A DNA stretch of 64,000 bases from Flavobacterium tructae. Lineage in GTDB: Bacteria > Bacteroidota > Bacteroidia > Flavobacteriales > Flavobacteriaceae. The position numbers and the translations under genes are program-made. The notes under the pieces are model-generated. The model saw only the letters and a list, made by a program, of their open reading frames with translations. It was not told the origin of the DNA and made no database searches. Where the stretch lies: positions 83,386-147,385 of the forward strand of contig NZ_MUHH01000028.1 in assembly GCF_002217475.1 (NCBI RefSeq). The letters are read 5' to 3'. Shown piece after piece: positions 43,748 to 53,627 of the stretch; the first letter of the stretch is position 1; each line of letters starts with the position of its first letter.

Positions 43748-44620
43748 TTATCCAAGTACTTCTTTTACTTTTTTACCAATTTCAGCTGGTGAATCAACAA
43801 CGTGAATTCCGTTGTCTCTCATGATTTGTTTTTTAGCAGCAGCAGTATCATCAGAACCACCAACAATAGCACCTGCGTGACCCATTGTTCTACCTGCTGG
43901 AGCAGTTTCTCCGGCAATAAAACCAACAACTGGTTTACGGTTACCATCAGCTCTTACCCATTTAGCAGCATCAGCTTCTAATTGACCACCAATTTCACCA
44001 ATCATAATGATGATTTCAGTTTCTGGATCGTTCATTAATAATTCAACTGCTTCTTTAGTTGTAGTTCCAATAATTGGATCTCCACCAATACCAATAGCAG
44101 TAGTAATTCCTAAACCTTGTTTTACAACCTGATCAGCAGCTTCGTAAGTTAAAGTTCCTGATTTAGAAACGATACCAACTGTTCCTTTTTTGAAAACGAA
44201 ACCTGGCATAATACCAACTTTAGCTTCACCCGGAGTAATTACACCAGGACAGTTTGGTCCGATTAATCTTGAATTTCTTTCTTTAACATAGTTATTAGCT
44301 TTAATCATATCAGCTACAGGAATTCCTTCAGTAATAGCAATAATTACTTTAATTCCAGCGTCAGCAGCTTCCATAATTGCATCAGCAGCAAAAGCTGGCG
44401 GAACAAAAATGATAGATGTATCAGCTCCGGCTTGTTCTACAGCATCTTTTACTGTGTTAAAAACCGGACGGTCTAAATGGCTTGTTCCTCCTTTACCCGG
44501 AGTTACACCACCAACAACATTTGTACCGTACTCAATCATTTGAGAAGCGTGGAAAGTTCCTTCGCTTCCTGTAAATCCTTGAACAATTATTTTGGAATCT
44601 TTATTAACTAAAACACTCAT
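43748..44620 (-). CDS. sucD: Succinyl-CoA synthetase alpha subunit
   Basis: This 290-residue TCA-cycle enzyme subunit binds CoA and carries the phosphohistidine. [36 protein letters not shown] is the CoA-binding Rossmann start, [16 protein letters not shown] the middle motif, and [17 protein letters not shown] follows. [22 protein letters not shown] holds the active His (about 246-249). sucC is not in the window. It has its own promoter box and terminator, so it is monocistronic. Confidence 0.97.
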   Translation of the reverse strand: MSVLVNKDSKIIVQGFTGSEGTFHASQMIEYGTNVVGGVTPGKGGTSHLDRPVFNTVKDAVEQAGADTSIIFVPPAFAADAIMEAADAGIKVIIAITEGIPVADMIKANNYVKERNSRLIGPNCPGVITPGEAKVGIMPGFVFKKGTVGIVSKSGTLTYEAADQVVKQGLGITTAIGIGGDPIIGTTTKEAVELLMNDPETEIIIMIGEIGGQLEADAAKWVRADGNRKPVVGFIAGETAPAGRTMGHAGAIVGGSDDTAAAKKQIMRDNGIHVVDSPAEIGKKVKEVLG

Positions 44621-44655
44621 GATATATATTTTATGTAGTTTTTAAAATTGTGATG

Positions 44656-44663
44656 CAAAAGTA
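44656..44663 (-). promoter_or_regulatory. Probable sucD promoter (-7 box TACTTTTG)
   Basis: TACTTTTG fits TAnnTTTG, 36 nt upstream of the sucD ATG. Confidence 0.6.
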
Positions 44664-44704
44664 AGGTTTTGTAACGTATTTTAACCTTTTTGTCTTTAAA
44701 AAAA

Positions 44705-45067
44705 TTAAGAAAATTGACTCATTTGATAACCGCGATATAATTTATCATCTTTTATTTGCCAAATTGTGGCAAAATGAGCTAATAACATCTCTTCTCTGGG
44801 GTTCTCAATCGTTTTTACAAAGTGAGAATATCGTATTGAAACTAAGTCTTCTTCGGCAATGATATGGCTAATTCTAACCTTCGAGCGAACATAAGCGCGA
44901 CTAAGCTCATTGGCCATAGCCATCATAGAATCATAATCCATCTCAATCAATCCTTTGGTGCTGTTCCAGTCTAACTTTACTTCGGGATGTAAGTAAGTTT
45001 TCATGATTTCGCTATCAATTAAGGCATCTGACTTGTAAAATTTTTGAACAAATTCTTTTATAGACAT
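44705..45067 (-). CDS. NTF2-like (SnoaL-fold) protein
   Basis: This 120-residue protein has the cone-fold pattern of SnoaL/NTF2-like proteins. An N-terminal helix pair (IKEFVQKFYKSDALIDSEIMKTYLHPEVKLDWN) is followed by a strand-rich half ending FATIWQIKDDKLYRGYQMSQF. The family includes isomerases and binding proteins, and no catalytic residue can be assigned. Its start lies 2 bp after the stop of the LpxD-like gene upstream, so the two are probably co-transcribed with the lipid A genes. Function unknown. Confidence 0.8.
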   Translation of the reverse strand: MSIKEFVQKFYKSDALIDSEIMKTYLHPEVKLDWNSTKGLIEMDYDSMMAMANELSRAYVRSKVRISHIIAEEDLVSIRYSHFVKTIENPREEMLLAHFATIWQIKDDKLYRGYQMSQFS

Positions 45068-45069
45068 AA

Positions 45070-45999
45070 TTACTTCAATTTATTTAGAATTTCAGGAATC
45101 TTTTTGATATTGGCCATTTGTTTTAACTTTTCTCTCGATTCTTCGATTGGAGTTCCGAAATAAGATTTTCCTCCTTCAACCGATTTGGTAACTCCTGTTT
45201 GCCCCATGATAACAGCCTTTGCTCCTATTGTGATGCCACTGGTTGTTCCTACCTGTCCCCAAATGGTAACTTCATCTTCAATTATTACACATCCGGCAAT
45301 ACCGGTTTGTGAAGCAATTAAGCATTTTTTACCAATTACAGTATCATGTCCAACATGCACCTGATTGTCCAATTTTGTACCTTCACCAATAGTAGTATCA
45401 CCGGTAACACCTTTGTCAATCGTACACAGCGCTCCTATACCAACATTGTCTTCGATAACGACTCTACCTCCGGATATTAACTGATCGAAGCCTTCAGGAC
45501 GTTTTTTGTAATAAAAAGCATCGGCTCCTAAAATAGTTCCGGCATGAATCATTACGTTGTCGCCAATTACAGTATGATCGTAAATAGTAACATTAGGGTG
45601 AATCAGACAGTTTTTACCAATGGTAACATTGTTTCCGATAAAACAGTTGGGCTGAATTACAGTACCTTCTCCAATAGTTGCAGAGAGTGCAATCGACACA
45701 TTTGTGCCTTGAAATGGTCTGAAGTGTTTGGTTAAGATATTAAAATCTCTGAAAGGATCATCAGAAATTAGAAGGGCTTTACCTTCAGGACAATCTACTT
45801 TTTTGTTGATTAAAACTATAGTAGCAGCCGATTGTAAAGCTTTGTCATAATATTTAGGATGGTCAACAAAAACAATATCTCCGGCTTCAACGACATGTAT
45901 CTCGTTCATGCCTAAAACTGGAAAGTTTTGGTCACCAATAAATTCGCAATCAAGCAAATTTGCAATTTCTTGTAAAGAATGACTCTTTGGAAATTTCAT
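45070..45999 (-). CDS. LpxD-like acyltransferase paralogue
   Basis: This 309-residue protein has an LpxD-type N-terminal uridine-binding domain (about 1-100, [48 protein letters not shown]). A left-handed beta helix of hexapeptide repeats (about 103-285) follows. A His corresponding to the LpxD catalytic residue is likely in [17 protein letters not shown]. True lpxD is present at 48996-50039, so this is a second, diverged copy, shorter by 38 residues. It probably acts on lipid A precursors or another UDP-amino sugar. Located directly after efp in the lpx cluster. Confidence 0.87.
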   Translation of the reverse strand: MKFPKSHSLQEIANLLDCEFIGDQNFPVLGMNEIHVVEAGDIVFVDHPKYYDKALQSAATIVLINKKVDCPEGKALLISDDPFRDFNILTKHFRPFQGTNVSIALSATIGEGTVIQPNCFIGNNVTIGKNCLIHPNVTIYDHTVIGDNVMIHAGTILGADAFYYKKRPEGFDQLISGGRVVIEDNVGIGALCTIDKGVTGDTTIGEGTKLDNQVHVGHDTVIGKKCLIASQTGIAGCVIIEDEVTIWGQVGTTSGITIGAKAVIMGQTGVTKSVEGGKSYFGTPIEESREKLKQMANIKKIPEILNKLK

Positions 46000-46010
46000 A
46001 TATTTATTTA

Positions 46011-46087
46011 GTTTTCAGTCTCAGTTTTCAGTCTCAGTTTTCAATCTGCATTAACAAACTGATAACTGCGACTGAAAACTGAAAACT
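46011..46087. repeat. CAGTCTCAG-word palindrome (copy 2)
   Basis: The left arm repeats TTTTCAGTCTCAG three times (46011-46045). The right arm (46059-46087) has CTGATAACTGCGACTGAAAA and CTGAAAAC. Together they form a long imperfect hairpin in the efp to lpxD-paralogue spacer. Confidence 0.75.
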
Positions 46088-46095
46088 TATAAAAA

Positions 46096-46662
46096 CTACT
46101 CCTTTACACGCTCCATGTAAGAACCTGAAGCTGTATCAATTTTAATTTTATCACCTTCATTGATGAACAAAGGAACGTTTACAGAGGCTCCAGTTTCTAC
46201 TGTCGCGTTTTTTGTAGCATTTGTAGCTGTATTTCCTTTTACTCCCGGCTCAGCATAAGTAACTTCAAGAATTACAGAAGATGGCATATCTACAGATAAA
46301 GGCAAGTCAGTTTCAGTATTTACCTGAACCATTACACTTGTTCCTTCTTTCAATAATCCCGGAGCATCTAAAATGTTTTTATTTAAAGAAATTTGCTCGA
46401 AAGATTCTGTGTTCATAAAATGAAATTCATCACCTTCAGCATATAAAAACTGGTAGTTATGTGTTTCTACACGAATAACATCAATTTTATGTCCTGCAGA
46501 AAATGTATTATCCAATACTTTTCCTGATGTTAAACTTCTTAATTTTGTTCTTACGAAAGCAGGTCCTTTTCCAGGTTTTACGTGAAGAAATTCAACAATT
46601 TTAAAAATATCGTGGTTGAATTTAATACACAATCCGTTTCTAATATCTGATGTAGATGCCAT
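46096..46662 (-). CDS. efp: Elongation factor P
   Basis: This 188-residue, three-domain OB/KOW protein relieves ribosome stalling at polyproline. The domain I loop FLHVKPGKGPAFVRTKLRSL has Lys32 at the modification position. The C-terminal domains contain SVILEVTYAEPGVKGNTATNATKNATVETGASVNVPLFINEGDKIKIDT. No modification gene (epmA/epmB, or others) is adjacent. Its position between lpxA and the lpxD paralogue is one I know from other Bacteroidota, but any functional link to lipid A is unproven. Confidence 0.96.
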   Translation of the reverse strand: MASTSDIRNGLCIKFNHDIFKIVEFLHVKPGKGPAFVRTKLRSLTSGKVLDNTFSAGHKIDVIRVETHNYQFLYAEGDEFHFMNTESFEQISLNKNILDAPGLLKEGTSVMVQVNTETDLPLSVDMPSSVILEVTYAEPGVKGNTATNATKNATVETGASVNVPLFINEGDKIKIDTASGSYMERVKE

Positions 46663-46687
46663 TTTGTTTTTGTTTTATTTATTTCTT

Positions 46688-46750
46688 GTTGAATCGTTGA
46701 ATCGTTTAACTGTTTATTCTATAAACGATTCAACAAATAAACGATTAAAC
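46688..46750. repeat. GAATCGTTTAAC-word palindrome
   Basis: The left arm 46688-46710 (GTTGAATCGTTGAATCGTTT then AAC) and right arm 46721-46750 (AAACGATTCAAC, AAACGATTAAAC) are near reverse complements. It fills the lpxA-efp spacer. Confidence 0.75.
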
Positions 46751-46755
46751 TTATT

Positions 46756-47541
46756 TTAATAGTTTCCGGAATACCCTTTCATGATTCCTCTTGACGAATT
46801 TCGGATAAAATCCAGAATTTCATCTCTTTCAGGAGTGGCTTCCATTTCAGCTTCAATGATGCTTAAAGCTTGTGTCGTGTTGTAATTCTTTTGGTACAAA
46901 ATTCTATAGATTTCCTGAATTTCTCTGATTTTCTCAGTACTGAAACCTCTTCTTCTTAAACCTACTGAATTAATCCCTACATACGACAATGGTTCTTTTG
47001 CTGCTTTTGTATAAGGAGGAACGTCTTTTCTAACTAATGATCCACCTGAAATCATAGCATGATCTCCGATATGAATAAACTGATGAATCGCTGCCAAACC
47101 ACCAATTACAGCATGGTTTCCAACAACTACGTGGCCTGCCAGGGCAACTCCGTTTACGATAATGGCGTTATTCCCAATTTCGCAGTCGTGTGCAATGTGG
47201 GCGTAAGCCATAACCAAACAATTATTTCCAAGAATAGTTTGCCCGGAGGCTACTGTACCTCTGTTGATTGTCACACATTCTCTAATCGTACAGTTATCTC
47301 CAATAATAGCTAGAGAATCTTCTCCGCCGAACTTCAAATCTTGTGGTACCGCAGAAATAACCGCTCCCGGAAAAATATTGCAATTTTTACCAATACGGGC
47401 ACCTTCCATGATCGTCACATTTGAACCAATCCAAGTACCATCACCAATAATAACATTATTGTGAATTGTTGTAAAAGGCTCAATTACAACATTTTTAGCG
47501 ATTTTAGCGCCAGGATGAACATATGCTAATGGTTGATTCAT
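46756..47541 (-). CDS. lpxA: UDP-N-acetylglucosamine O-acyltransferase
   Basis: This 261-residue left-handed beta helix trimer catalyses the first lipid A step, 3-O-acylation of UDP-GlcNAc. Hexapeptide repeats fill residues 1-190. The catalytic His is in NCLVMAYAHIAHDCEIGNNAIIVNG (His about 124). GLAAIHQFIHIGDHAMISGGSLVRKDVPPY and the C-terminal helical domain with GINSVGLRRRGFS are family hallmarks. It follows the lpxC-fabZ fusion by 73 bp. Confidence 0.96.
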   Translation of the reverse strand: MNQPLAYVHPGAKIAKNVVIEPFTTIHNNVIIGDGTWIGSNVTIMEGARIGKNCNIFPGAVISAVPQDLKFGGEDSLAIIGDNCTIRECVTINRGTVASGQTILGNNCLVMAYAHIAHDCEIGNNAIIVNGVALAGHVVVGNHAVIGGLAAIHQFIHIGDHAMISGGSLVRKDVPPYTKAAKEPLSYVGINSVGLRRRGFSTEKIREIQEIYRILYQKNYNTTQALSIIEAEMEATPERDEILDFIRNSSRGIMKGYSGNY

Positions 47542-47614
47542 ATGTATTTTTTATATTTTAAATTAAAATAGTCTAATTTGGGGAACAAACCTAAACAATA
47601 AAATTGATTATTTA

Positions 47615-49012
47615 TTATTGTTTTCTCGCAATTTGAGCCATTAATTCTGCCTCGGTCACTAATTTTCCATTTGCGTAAGCATTTGCCTGCATATGACAGA
47701 TTCCTCTTCTGATTGGAGAAATCAATTCACATTTGAAAATTAAGGTATCACCCGGCAATACTTTGTGTTTGAATTTGACATTATCAATTTTCATAAAATA
47801 AGTCAAATAATTTTCAGGATCCGGAACTGTGCTTAAAACCAAAATTCCACCCGTTTGTGCCATTGCTTCCACAATTAATACACCCGGCATAACCGGTGCC
47901 TCCGGGAAATGCCCAACAAAGAAATTTTCATTCATGGTCACATTCTTCAAACCAACCACATGACGATCAGACATTTCGATAATTCTGTCAATCAACAAGA
48001 ATGGAGGTCTGTGAGGAAGCATCGCCATGATTTTATGAATATCCATCAAAGGTTCCTGATTTAAATCATAAACAGGTACATGATTTCTTTGCTCTATCTT
48101 GATAATTTTAGCTAACTTTTTAGCAAACTGTGTATTTACAAAATGCCCTGGTTTGTTAGCGATAATTTTTCCTTGTATACGAACTCCGATAAGAGATAAA
48201 TCTCCAATTACATCAAGAAGCTTATGTCTTGCTGCTTCGTTTGGATAATGTAAAGTCAAATTATCAAGAACACCATTTGGTTTTACTGAAATTTCATCTT
48301 TACCGAAAGCTTTCTTTAAATTCGCCATAGTAGACTCAGAAATTTCTTTGTCTACATATACGATTGCATTATTTAGATCACCACCTTTAATTAAACCGTG
48401 CTCTAATAATGACTCTAATTCGTGTAAGAAACTAAAAGTTCTTGAACTTGCAATTTCATTCTTAAAATCAGCTATACTTTTCATAGTAGCATTCTGAGTG
48501 CCTAAAACTTTAGTACCAAAATCTACCATTGTAGTCACCTGATAATCGTCGCTTGGCATTACCAAAATCTCGCTTCCGGTCGTTTCGTCTGTAAATGATA
48601 TCACTTCTTTTACTACATAAACGTTACGTTTAGCGTCTTGCTCTTCGATTTCAGCTTTTTCAATTGCTTCCACAAAATATTTTGAAGAACCATCCATGAT
48701 AGGAAGTTCTGAAGCGTCTAATTCTATAATAACATTGTCAAGATCACATCCAACTAATGCCGCCAAAACATGTTCAGGAGTTTGAATTTTTACGCCAAGT
48801 TTTTCTAAATTAGTACCTCTTTGCGTATTAACAACATAGTTAGCATCAGCCTCAATGACCGGCTGACCTTGCAAATCTACTCTTACAAAAGTGAAACCAT
48901 TATTTATTGGAGCAGGTTTAAAAGTCATTGTAACTTCTTTCCCAGTGTGTAATCCAACGCCTGTTAGTGAAATTTCATTTTTGATGGTCTTCTGTTTAAC
49001 CATTATTTCCAT
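47615..49012 (-). CDS. lpxC-fabZ: Fused LpxC deacetylase / FabZ dehydratase
   Basis: This 465-residue bifunctional protein has LpxC in about residues 1-310. It shows the zinc His in [23 protein letters not shown] and [14 protein letters not shown], and performs the committed lipid A deacetylation. FabZ hot-dog domain covers about 320-465: [26 protein letters not shown], then [29 protein letters not shown] with catalytic His and Glu. It dehydrates hydroxyacyl-ACP. The fusion is typical of Bacteroidota. The ATG at 49010-49012 or 49001-49003 ([10 protein letters not shown]) starts it, overlapping the lpxD end by 17 or 8 bp. Confidence 0.96.
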   Translation of the reverse strand: MEIMVKQKTIKNEISLTGVGLHTGKEVTMTFKPAPINNGFTFVRVDLQGQPVIEADANYVVNTQRGTNLEKLGVKIQTPEHVLAALVGCDLDNVIIELDASELPIMDGSSKYFVEAIEKAEIEEQDAKRNVYVVKEVISFTDETTGSEILVMPSDDYQVTTMVDFGTKVLGTQNATMKSIADFKNEIASSRTFSFLHELESLLEHGLIKGGDLNNAIVYVDKEISESTMANLKKAFGKDEISVKPNGVLDNLTLHYPNEAARHKLLDVIGDLSLIGVRIQGKIIANKPGHFVNTQFAKKLAKIIKIEQRNHVPVYDLNQEPLMDIHKIMAMLPHRPPFLLIDRIIEMSDRHVVGLKNVTMNENFFVGHFPEAPVMPGVLIVEAMAQTGGILVLSTVPDPENYLTYFMKIDNVKFKHKVLPGDTLIFKCELISPIRRGICHMQANAYANGKLVTEAELMAQIARKQ

Positions 49013-50039
49013 TTTTTGGGTTTATTATTTGTTTTTTTAATTCTTCTACTTCGGAAACTATTTTAGGCAGATTCTTGAAATGAACATACGATTTGTTAAA
49101 ATCAGTATAACCAAGAGACGGTGTCCCTTGTAAAATTTCATCATCTTTAATGTTTCTTGCTACTCCTGATTGAGCCTGCAATCTCACATTGTTACCTATA
49201 GTCAAGTGTCCCGCGATACCTACTTGTCCGCCAATCATACAGTTCTCGCCAATTTTAGTTGAACCGGCCACACCTGATTGCGCTGCAATTACAGTATTTT
49301 TGCCAATTTCAACATTGTGCGCAATCTGAATCTGATTGTCTAATTTAACTCCTTGTCGGATAATCGTCGAACCAAGAGTTGCTCTGTCGATGGTAGTGTT
49401 AGCGCCAATATCAACATTATCTTCAATAATAACATTACCAATTTGTGGTACCTTACTGTATACTCCTTCATCATTTGGTACAAAACCAAAACCATCCGCA
49501 CCAATAATAGTTCCGGAATGAATAGTACAATTGTTACCAATTATAGTTTCGGAATAAATTTTAGCACCTGCAAAAATATACACATTATCGCCAATAACAA
49601 CATTATCTCCAATAAAACTGTTCGGATAAATTTTTACATTGTCACCCAGAACCACATTTTGTCCAATATAACTAAAGCTTCCTAAATACAGATTCTCGCC
49701 ATATTTAGTTCCTTCTGTTATAAAAGACTGTGCTTCTATACCGTTTTTGTTCAATTTAACCTGATTGTAAAACTGTAAAAGTTTAGAGAAAGAAGCATAA
49801 GCGTCTTCCACTTTTATTAAAGTTGTAGTGATTTCCTGTTCCGGAATAAAGCTATCATTAACAATTGTTACAGATGCTTTAGTAGTATATATGTGGTTGA
49901 TATATTTTGGATTGGCCAAAAAAGTAAGCGATCCCTCCTCACCTTCTTCTATTTTAGATAATCGAGAAACTTCTACATTGGGATTCCCAACAACTTCTCC
50001 TTCTAAAATTCCCGCTATTTGTTCTGCTGTAAATTTCAT
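48996..50039 (-). CDS. lpxD: UDP-3-O-(3-hydroxyacyl)glucosamine N-acyltransferase
   Basis: This 347-residue protein performs the third lipid A step. The N-terminal uridine-binding domain ([45 protein letters not shown]) precedes a hexapeptide beta helix (about 100-320). It includes [46 protein letters not shown] and the catalytic His in [18 protein letters not shown]-terminal helix follows. It overlaps lpxC-fabZ, suggesting translational coupling. It is first gene of the lpx run. Confidence 0.96.
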   Translation of the reverse strand: MKFTAEQIAGILEGEVVGNPNVEVSRLSKIEEGEEGSLTFLANPKYINHIYTTKASVTIVNDSFIPEQEITTTLIKVEDAYASFSKLLQFYNQVKLNKNGIEAQSFITEGTKYGENLYLGSFSYIGQNVVLGDNVKIYPNSFIGDNVVIGDNVYIFAGAKIYSETIIGNNCTIHSGTIIGADGFGFVPNDEGVYSKVPQIGNVIIEDNVDIGANTTIDRATLGSTIIRQGVKLDNQIQIAHNVEIGKNTVIAAQSGVAGSTKIGENCMIGGQVGIAGHLTIGNNVRLQAQSGVARNIKDDEILQGTPSLGYTDFNKSYVHFKNLPKIVSEVEELKKQIINPKNGNNG

Positions 50040-50044
50040 TGCGA

Positions 50045-50052
50045 CAAAAATA
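50045..50052 (-). promoter_or_regulatory. Possible lpxD promoter (-7 box TATTTTTG)
   Basis: TATTTTTG fits TAnnTTTG just before the lpxD ATG (50037-50039). It would give a nearly leaderless mRNA, so it may be fortuitous. Confidence 0.35.
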
Positions 50053-50078
50053 TAAAAAATAGATTTTAAATGTTAATT

Positions 50079-51308
50079 TTAGATAAGTTGTTTTGGGAAA
50101 CAGATGTAATATTTTGTCACCAATTTAGATAACGACCTCAAATTCAATTGATCAGATGCTTCAACAACATCTTCAATTGTTTTGTCTTTTTTGAAAATTC
50201 GTATGGGTTCAGCTTCTTTGCTATAAGCCTGGTTTTTAATTTTTCCGCCAAAAATAAAATATCCGGCTTCTAATTGTGTAATATGATGTTCGTTAGCAAA
50301 TTCTTCCTTCAGCGATTGTAATTCTTCGGCAGGTATTTTTTCTGCGGTAAGCTTGATTTTAAGTAAATCTCTGTTAATAAGCATTTTACTTAAAGTTGAA
50401 AGTATAAAATCATTGTGTTTTTGCCAGGCTTTTAAAGCGCTAATAATATCAAAATCATCCAATTGGGAGAATAAATCTAATTTTTCAGCATCAAAATCCT
50501 CCAGAGTGACTCTGTTCTTCATAAAATACAAAAGCGGCTCACTACACGGCAGAATTATGCCTTTTAGAGTAAGTTCTTTAGCTCTTTTTAATACCTTCAT
50601 CAAAATCAATTCGGCCACGAGACTTGTTTTATGTAAATAAGCCTGCCAGTACATCAATCTTCTTGAAAGCAGAAACTTTTCGACAGAATAAATTCCTTTT
50701 TCCTCAATTACCAAAGTACCGTCAACTACATTCATCATCTGAATCAAACGTTCAGAATTTACATTTCCCTCGGCTACACCAGTGTAAAAACTATCCCTTT
50801 TTAAATAATCCATTCGGTCCATGTCGAGCTGACTTGAGATGAGCTGCAACATGAATTTTCGGTGGTAATCGCCTTTGAAAACCTGAATGGCCAGACTCAG
50901 TTTTCCCTCAAATTCTTCATTGAGTTTATTCATAAACAGCAACGAAATAGCTTCATGATGCACATCTTCTACAATACTTTTTTCCATGGCATGCGAAAAA
51001 GGCCCGTGACCAATATCGTGCAGTAAAATGGCAATATACAATGCATTCTCTTCTTCAGCTGAAATCGCAACTCCTTTAAAACGAAGTGTATCTACTGATT
51101 TTTGCATTAAATGCATGCAGCCTAAAGCATGATGAAAACGCGTATGATTGGCACCGGGATAAACCAAATACGACAAACCCATTTGCGAAATACGGCGTAA
51201 ACGCTGAAAATACGGGTGCTGAATTAAATCGTAAATAAGTTCGTTCGGTATGGTGATAAATCCGTAAATGGGATCATTGAATATTTTTAACTTATTGATA
51301 TGAGTCAC
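50079..51308 (-). CDS. HD-domain phosphohydrolase
   Basis: This 409-residue cytoplasmic protein of the dGTPase/SAMHD1-like HD superfamily has the first metal His in YPGANHTRFHHALGCMHLM and the HD pair in LYIAILLHDIGHGPFSHAME. A distal Asp lies in SSQLDMDRMDYLKRDSFYTG. Substrates of this branch may be dNTPs or other nucleotides; not determined here. Start is the GTG at 51306-51308 (THINKLKIFNDPIYGF). The next Met is past the conserved region. It is upstream of lpxD by 39 bp and divergent from porX. Confidence 0.9.
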   Translation of the reverse strand: MTHINKLKIFNDPIYGFITIPNELIYDLIQHPYFQRLRRISQMGLSYLVYPGANHTRFHHALGCMHLMQKSVDTLRFKGVAISAEEENALYIAILLHDIGHGPFSHAMEKSIVEDVHHEAISLLFMNKLNEEFEGKLSLAIQVFKGDYHRKFMLQLISSQLDMDRMDYLKRDSFYTGVAEGNVNSERLIQMMNVVDGTLVIEEKGIYSVEKFLLSRRLMYWQAYLHKTSLVAELILMKVLKRAKELTLKGIILPCSEPLLYFMKNRVTLEDFDAEKLDLFSQLDDFDIISALKAWQKHNDFILSTLSKMLINRDLLKIKLTAEKIPAEELQSLKEEFANEHHITQLEAGYFIFGGKIKNQAYSKEAEPIRIFKKDKTIEDVVEASDQLNLRSLSKLVTKYYICFPKQLI

Positions 51309-51330
51309 TATTTGGTTATTTTTAGGTGAA

Positions 51331-51338
51331 CAAATATA
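51331..51338 (-). promoter_or_regulatory. Probable promoter of the HD gene (-7 box TATATTTG)
   Basis: TATATTTG fits TAnnTTTG, 22 nt upstream of the GTG start, in the spacer divergent with porX. Confidence 0.6.
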
Positions 51339-51529
51339 AGTAATTAACCATAAACAACTTTGCGTTTTTTACTTAAAAATCAACAAATGTTCCCTTTGAA
51401 AATCAATATAATAACATTACATTAAGTAGATTTTCAGAAAAATTAACCATTCTTAATTCTGAATTTTATACTATATTTAATACTTTTTAAGTTCTATACT
51501 TCTAAATTGCATTAAAAATTAAATCGTTT

Positions 51530-53083
51530 ATGGACAAGATAAAAATACTTTGGGTCGATGATGAAATCGATCTTTTAAAGCCACATATATTATTTCTGGA
51601 GAAAAAAAACTACACTGTAACCACCTCTAACAATGGTTTAGATGCGATTGCATTATTTGAAGAAGACAATTTTGATATTGTTTTTTTAGATGAAAATATG
51701 CCCGGAATGAGTGGTCTGGAAACACTTTCGGAAATGAAAGAGAAAAAATCAGCTATTCCAATGATTATGATTACCAAAAGTGAGGAAGAGTATATCATGG
51801 AAGAAGCTATTGGCTCCAAAATTGCCGATTATCTCATAAAACCGGTAAATCCGAATCAGATTTTGTTAAGTCTGAAGAAAAATCTGGATCATTCGAGGCT
51901 AATTTCTGAAAAAACGACATTAGATTATCAAAAGGAGTTTAGAAAAATATCCATGGAGTTGGCTATGGTTAATTCTTTTGAAGATTGGATTGAACTTTAT
52001 AAAAAGTTAATTTTCTGGGAATTAGAACTCGAGAACATCAACGATCAGGCGATGATAGAAATTCTTGAATCTCAGAAAGTAGAAGCCAATTCGCAATTCG
52101 GAAAATATATCGAGAGAAATTATGAAGACTGGTTTGCTCCAAAGGCAGACAAGCCTGTTCAATCGCACAATTTATTCAAAGAATTAGTAGTTCCGGAAAT
52201 TAAAAAGAAGGACAAACCTATTCTATTTGTGGTAATTGACAACCTGCGTTATGATCAATGGAAATCTTTTGAAACCGTAGTTTCCAATTATTATAAACTG
52301 GAAAAAGAGGTTCCGTATTTCTCCATTCTTCCAACCGCCACCCAATATGCCCGTAATTCAATCTTTTCAGGTTTATTACCGATAGAGATGGAAAAACAAT
52401 TTCCGCAATATTGGAAAAATGATGTTGAAGATGGTGGAAAAAACCTTTTTGAAGCCGAATTTCTATCGGCGCAATTAAAACGTTTAGGTTTAAACATTAA
52501 AGAGGATTATTTCAAAATTACGAATTACGCCGGAGGGAAAAAATTGGCAGAAAACTTCAAAGCTTTAAAAGGAAACGACCTTGTAACCGTAGTTTATAAT
52601 TTTGTTGACATGCTGTCACATGCCAAAACTGAAATGGAAGTGGTAAAAGAACTGGCTTCAGATGACAAAGCCTATCGCTCACTGACTTTAAGCTGGTTTA
52701 AGAACTCGCCGCTGCTCGAAATTATACAGCAGGCGCAACTTTTAGGTTTTAAATTGATTTTAACAACAGATCACGGTACTATTAATGTAAAAAATCCGTC
52801 GAAAGTGGTTGGAGATAAAAATACAAGTTTAAATTTGCGCTACAAAACCGGTCGTAGTTTAACGTACGAACAAAAAGATGTGTATGTTGTCAAAGAGCCT
52901 AAAACAATCGGTTTGCCAGCGATTAACATGAGTAGTTCGTTTATTTTTGCTAAAAACGATTACTTTTTGGCCTATGTAAACAACTACAATCACTATGTGA
53001 GTTATTATAAAAACACTTACCAGCACGGAGGGATTTCGTTAGAAGAAATGATTATTCCGTTTTTGGTATTTAATCCGAAATAG
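51530..53083 (+). CDS. porX: PorX-type response regulator with PglZ phosphatase domain
   Basis: This 517-residue protein has a receiver domain (about 3-120) with phospho-acceptor Asp54 in FDIVFLDENMPGMSGLETL. A helical linker is followed by an alkaline-phosphatase-superfamily PglZ domain (about 215-517). Metal and active-site segments are FVVIDNLRYDQW (Asp237), ILPTATQYARNSIFSGLLP (Thr near 269-271), FVDMLSH, LTTDHGT, and YQHGGISLEEMIIPF. PorX proteins control type IX secretion with the kinase PorY and hydrolyse phospho-nucleotide signals. The kinase is not in this window. tsaE follows 85 bp later. Confidence 0.93.
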   Translation: MDKIKILWVDDEIDLLKPHILFLEKKNYTVTTSNNGLDAIALFEEDNFDIVFLDENMPGMSGLETLSEMKEKKSAIPMIMITKSEEEYIMEEAIGSKIADYLIKPVNPNQILLSLKKNLDHSRLISEKTTLDYQKEFRKISMELAMVNSFEDWIELYKKLIFWELELENINDQAMIEILESQKVEANSQFGKYIERNYEDWFAPKADKPVQSHNLFKELVVPEIKKKDKPILFVVIDNLRYDQWKSFETVVSNYYKLEKEVPYFSILPTATQYARNSIFSGLLPIEMEKQFPQYWKNDVEDGGKNLFEAEFLSAQLKRLGLNIKEDYFKITNYAGGKKLAENFKALKGNDLVTVVYNFVDMLSHAKTEMEVVKELASDDKAYRSLTLSWFKNSPLLEIIQQAQLLGFKLILTTDHGTINVKNPSKVVGDKNTSLNLRYKTGRSLTYEQKDVYVVKEPKTIGLPAINMSSSFIFAKNDYFLAYVNNYNHYVSYYKNTYQHGGISLEEMIIPFLVFNPK

Positions 53084-53090
53084 AAAAAGT

Positions 53091-53150
53091 TCTCAGTCAC
53101 GGTTTTCAGTCTCAGTTTAGAGCTGAGACTGAAAACTGAAAACTGAGACT
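53091..53150. repeat. CAGTCTCAG-word palindrome (copy 3)
   Basis: Left TTTTCAGTCTCAGTTTAG (53103-53120) and right CTGAGACTGAAAACTG (53123-53138), followed by AAAACTGAGA, form a tight hairpin. An outer TCTCAGTCAC extends the left arm. It fills the porX-tsaE spacer. Confidence 0.8.
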
Positions 53151-53168
53151 AATTAAAACAAACAAGAA

Positions 53169-53576
53169 ATGAACATCGTTTTTTCATTAGATCAAATTAA
53201 AGAAGTAGCAACTCAAATTTTAGCAGCAAATCCAAAAAAAATCATTCTTTTCAATGGAGAAATGGGTGTTGGAAAAACTACCTTAATCAAGCAATTGTGT
53301 AAAAATCTGGGAGTTCAGGACGCAACCAGTAGCCCTACCTTTTCTTTAGTTAATGAATATTATACTTCTGACAATCAAATTGTTTATCATTTTGATTTTT
53401 ATAGATTAAACAAAGAAACTGAAGCGCTAGACATGGGAGTTGACGATTACTTGTATTCCGGAAATTGGTGTTTTATTGAATGGTCTGAAAAAATTGCAAG
53501 CTTACTCCCGGAAGAAACTTCAACCATCACAATTGAACTGCTGGCAGATGGAAAAAGAGAATTGAAATTATCCTAA
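53169..53576 (+). CDS. tsaE: tRNA t6A biosynthesis ATPase
   Basis: This 135-residue P-loop protein (YjeE family) works with TsaB/TsaD in threonylcarbamoyl-adenosine formation at tRNA position 37. Walker A is NGEMGVGKTTLIKQLC (about 30-45). SSPTFSLVNEYYT, HFDFYRL and the Trp-Glu motif CFIEWSEKI are family signatures. It lies between porX and an acetyltransferase gene in the same direction. Length is usual (about 135-155). Confidence 0.95.
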   Translation: MNIVFSLDQIKEVATQILAANPKKIILFNGEMGVGKTTLIKQLCKNLGVQDATSSPTFSLVNEYYTSDNQIVYHFDFYRLNKETEALDMGVDDYLYSGNWCFIEWSEKIASLLPEETSTITIELLADGKRELKLS

Positions 53577-53627
53577 AACTTTCAACAAAAGGCGAAAGGT
53601 CTACATAAAGATACTAAGAAAATAAAA

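Noticed and set aside
46011..46087. Tandem words suggesting a CRISPR array
   Set aside because: Units are short, degenerate and inverted within one hairpin, with no spacers of uniform length and no cas genes.
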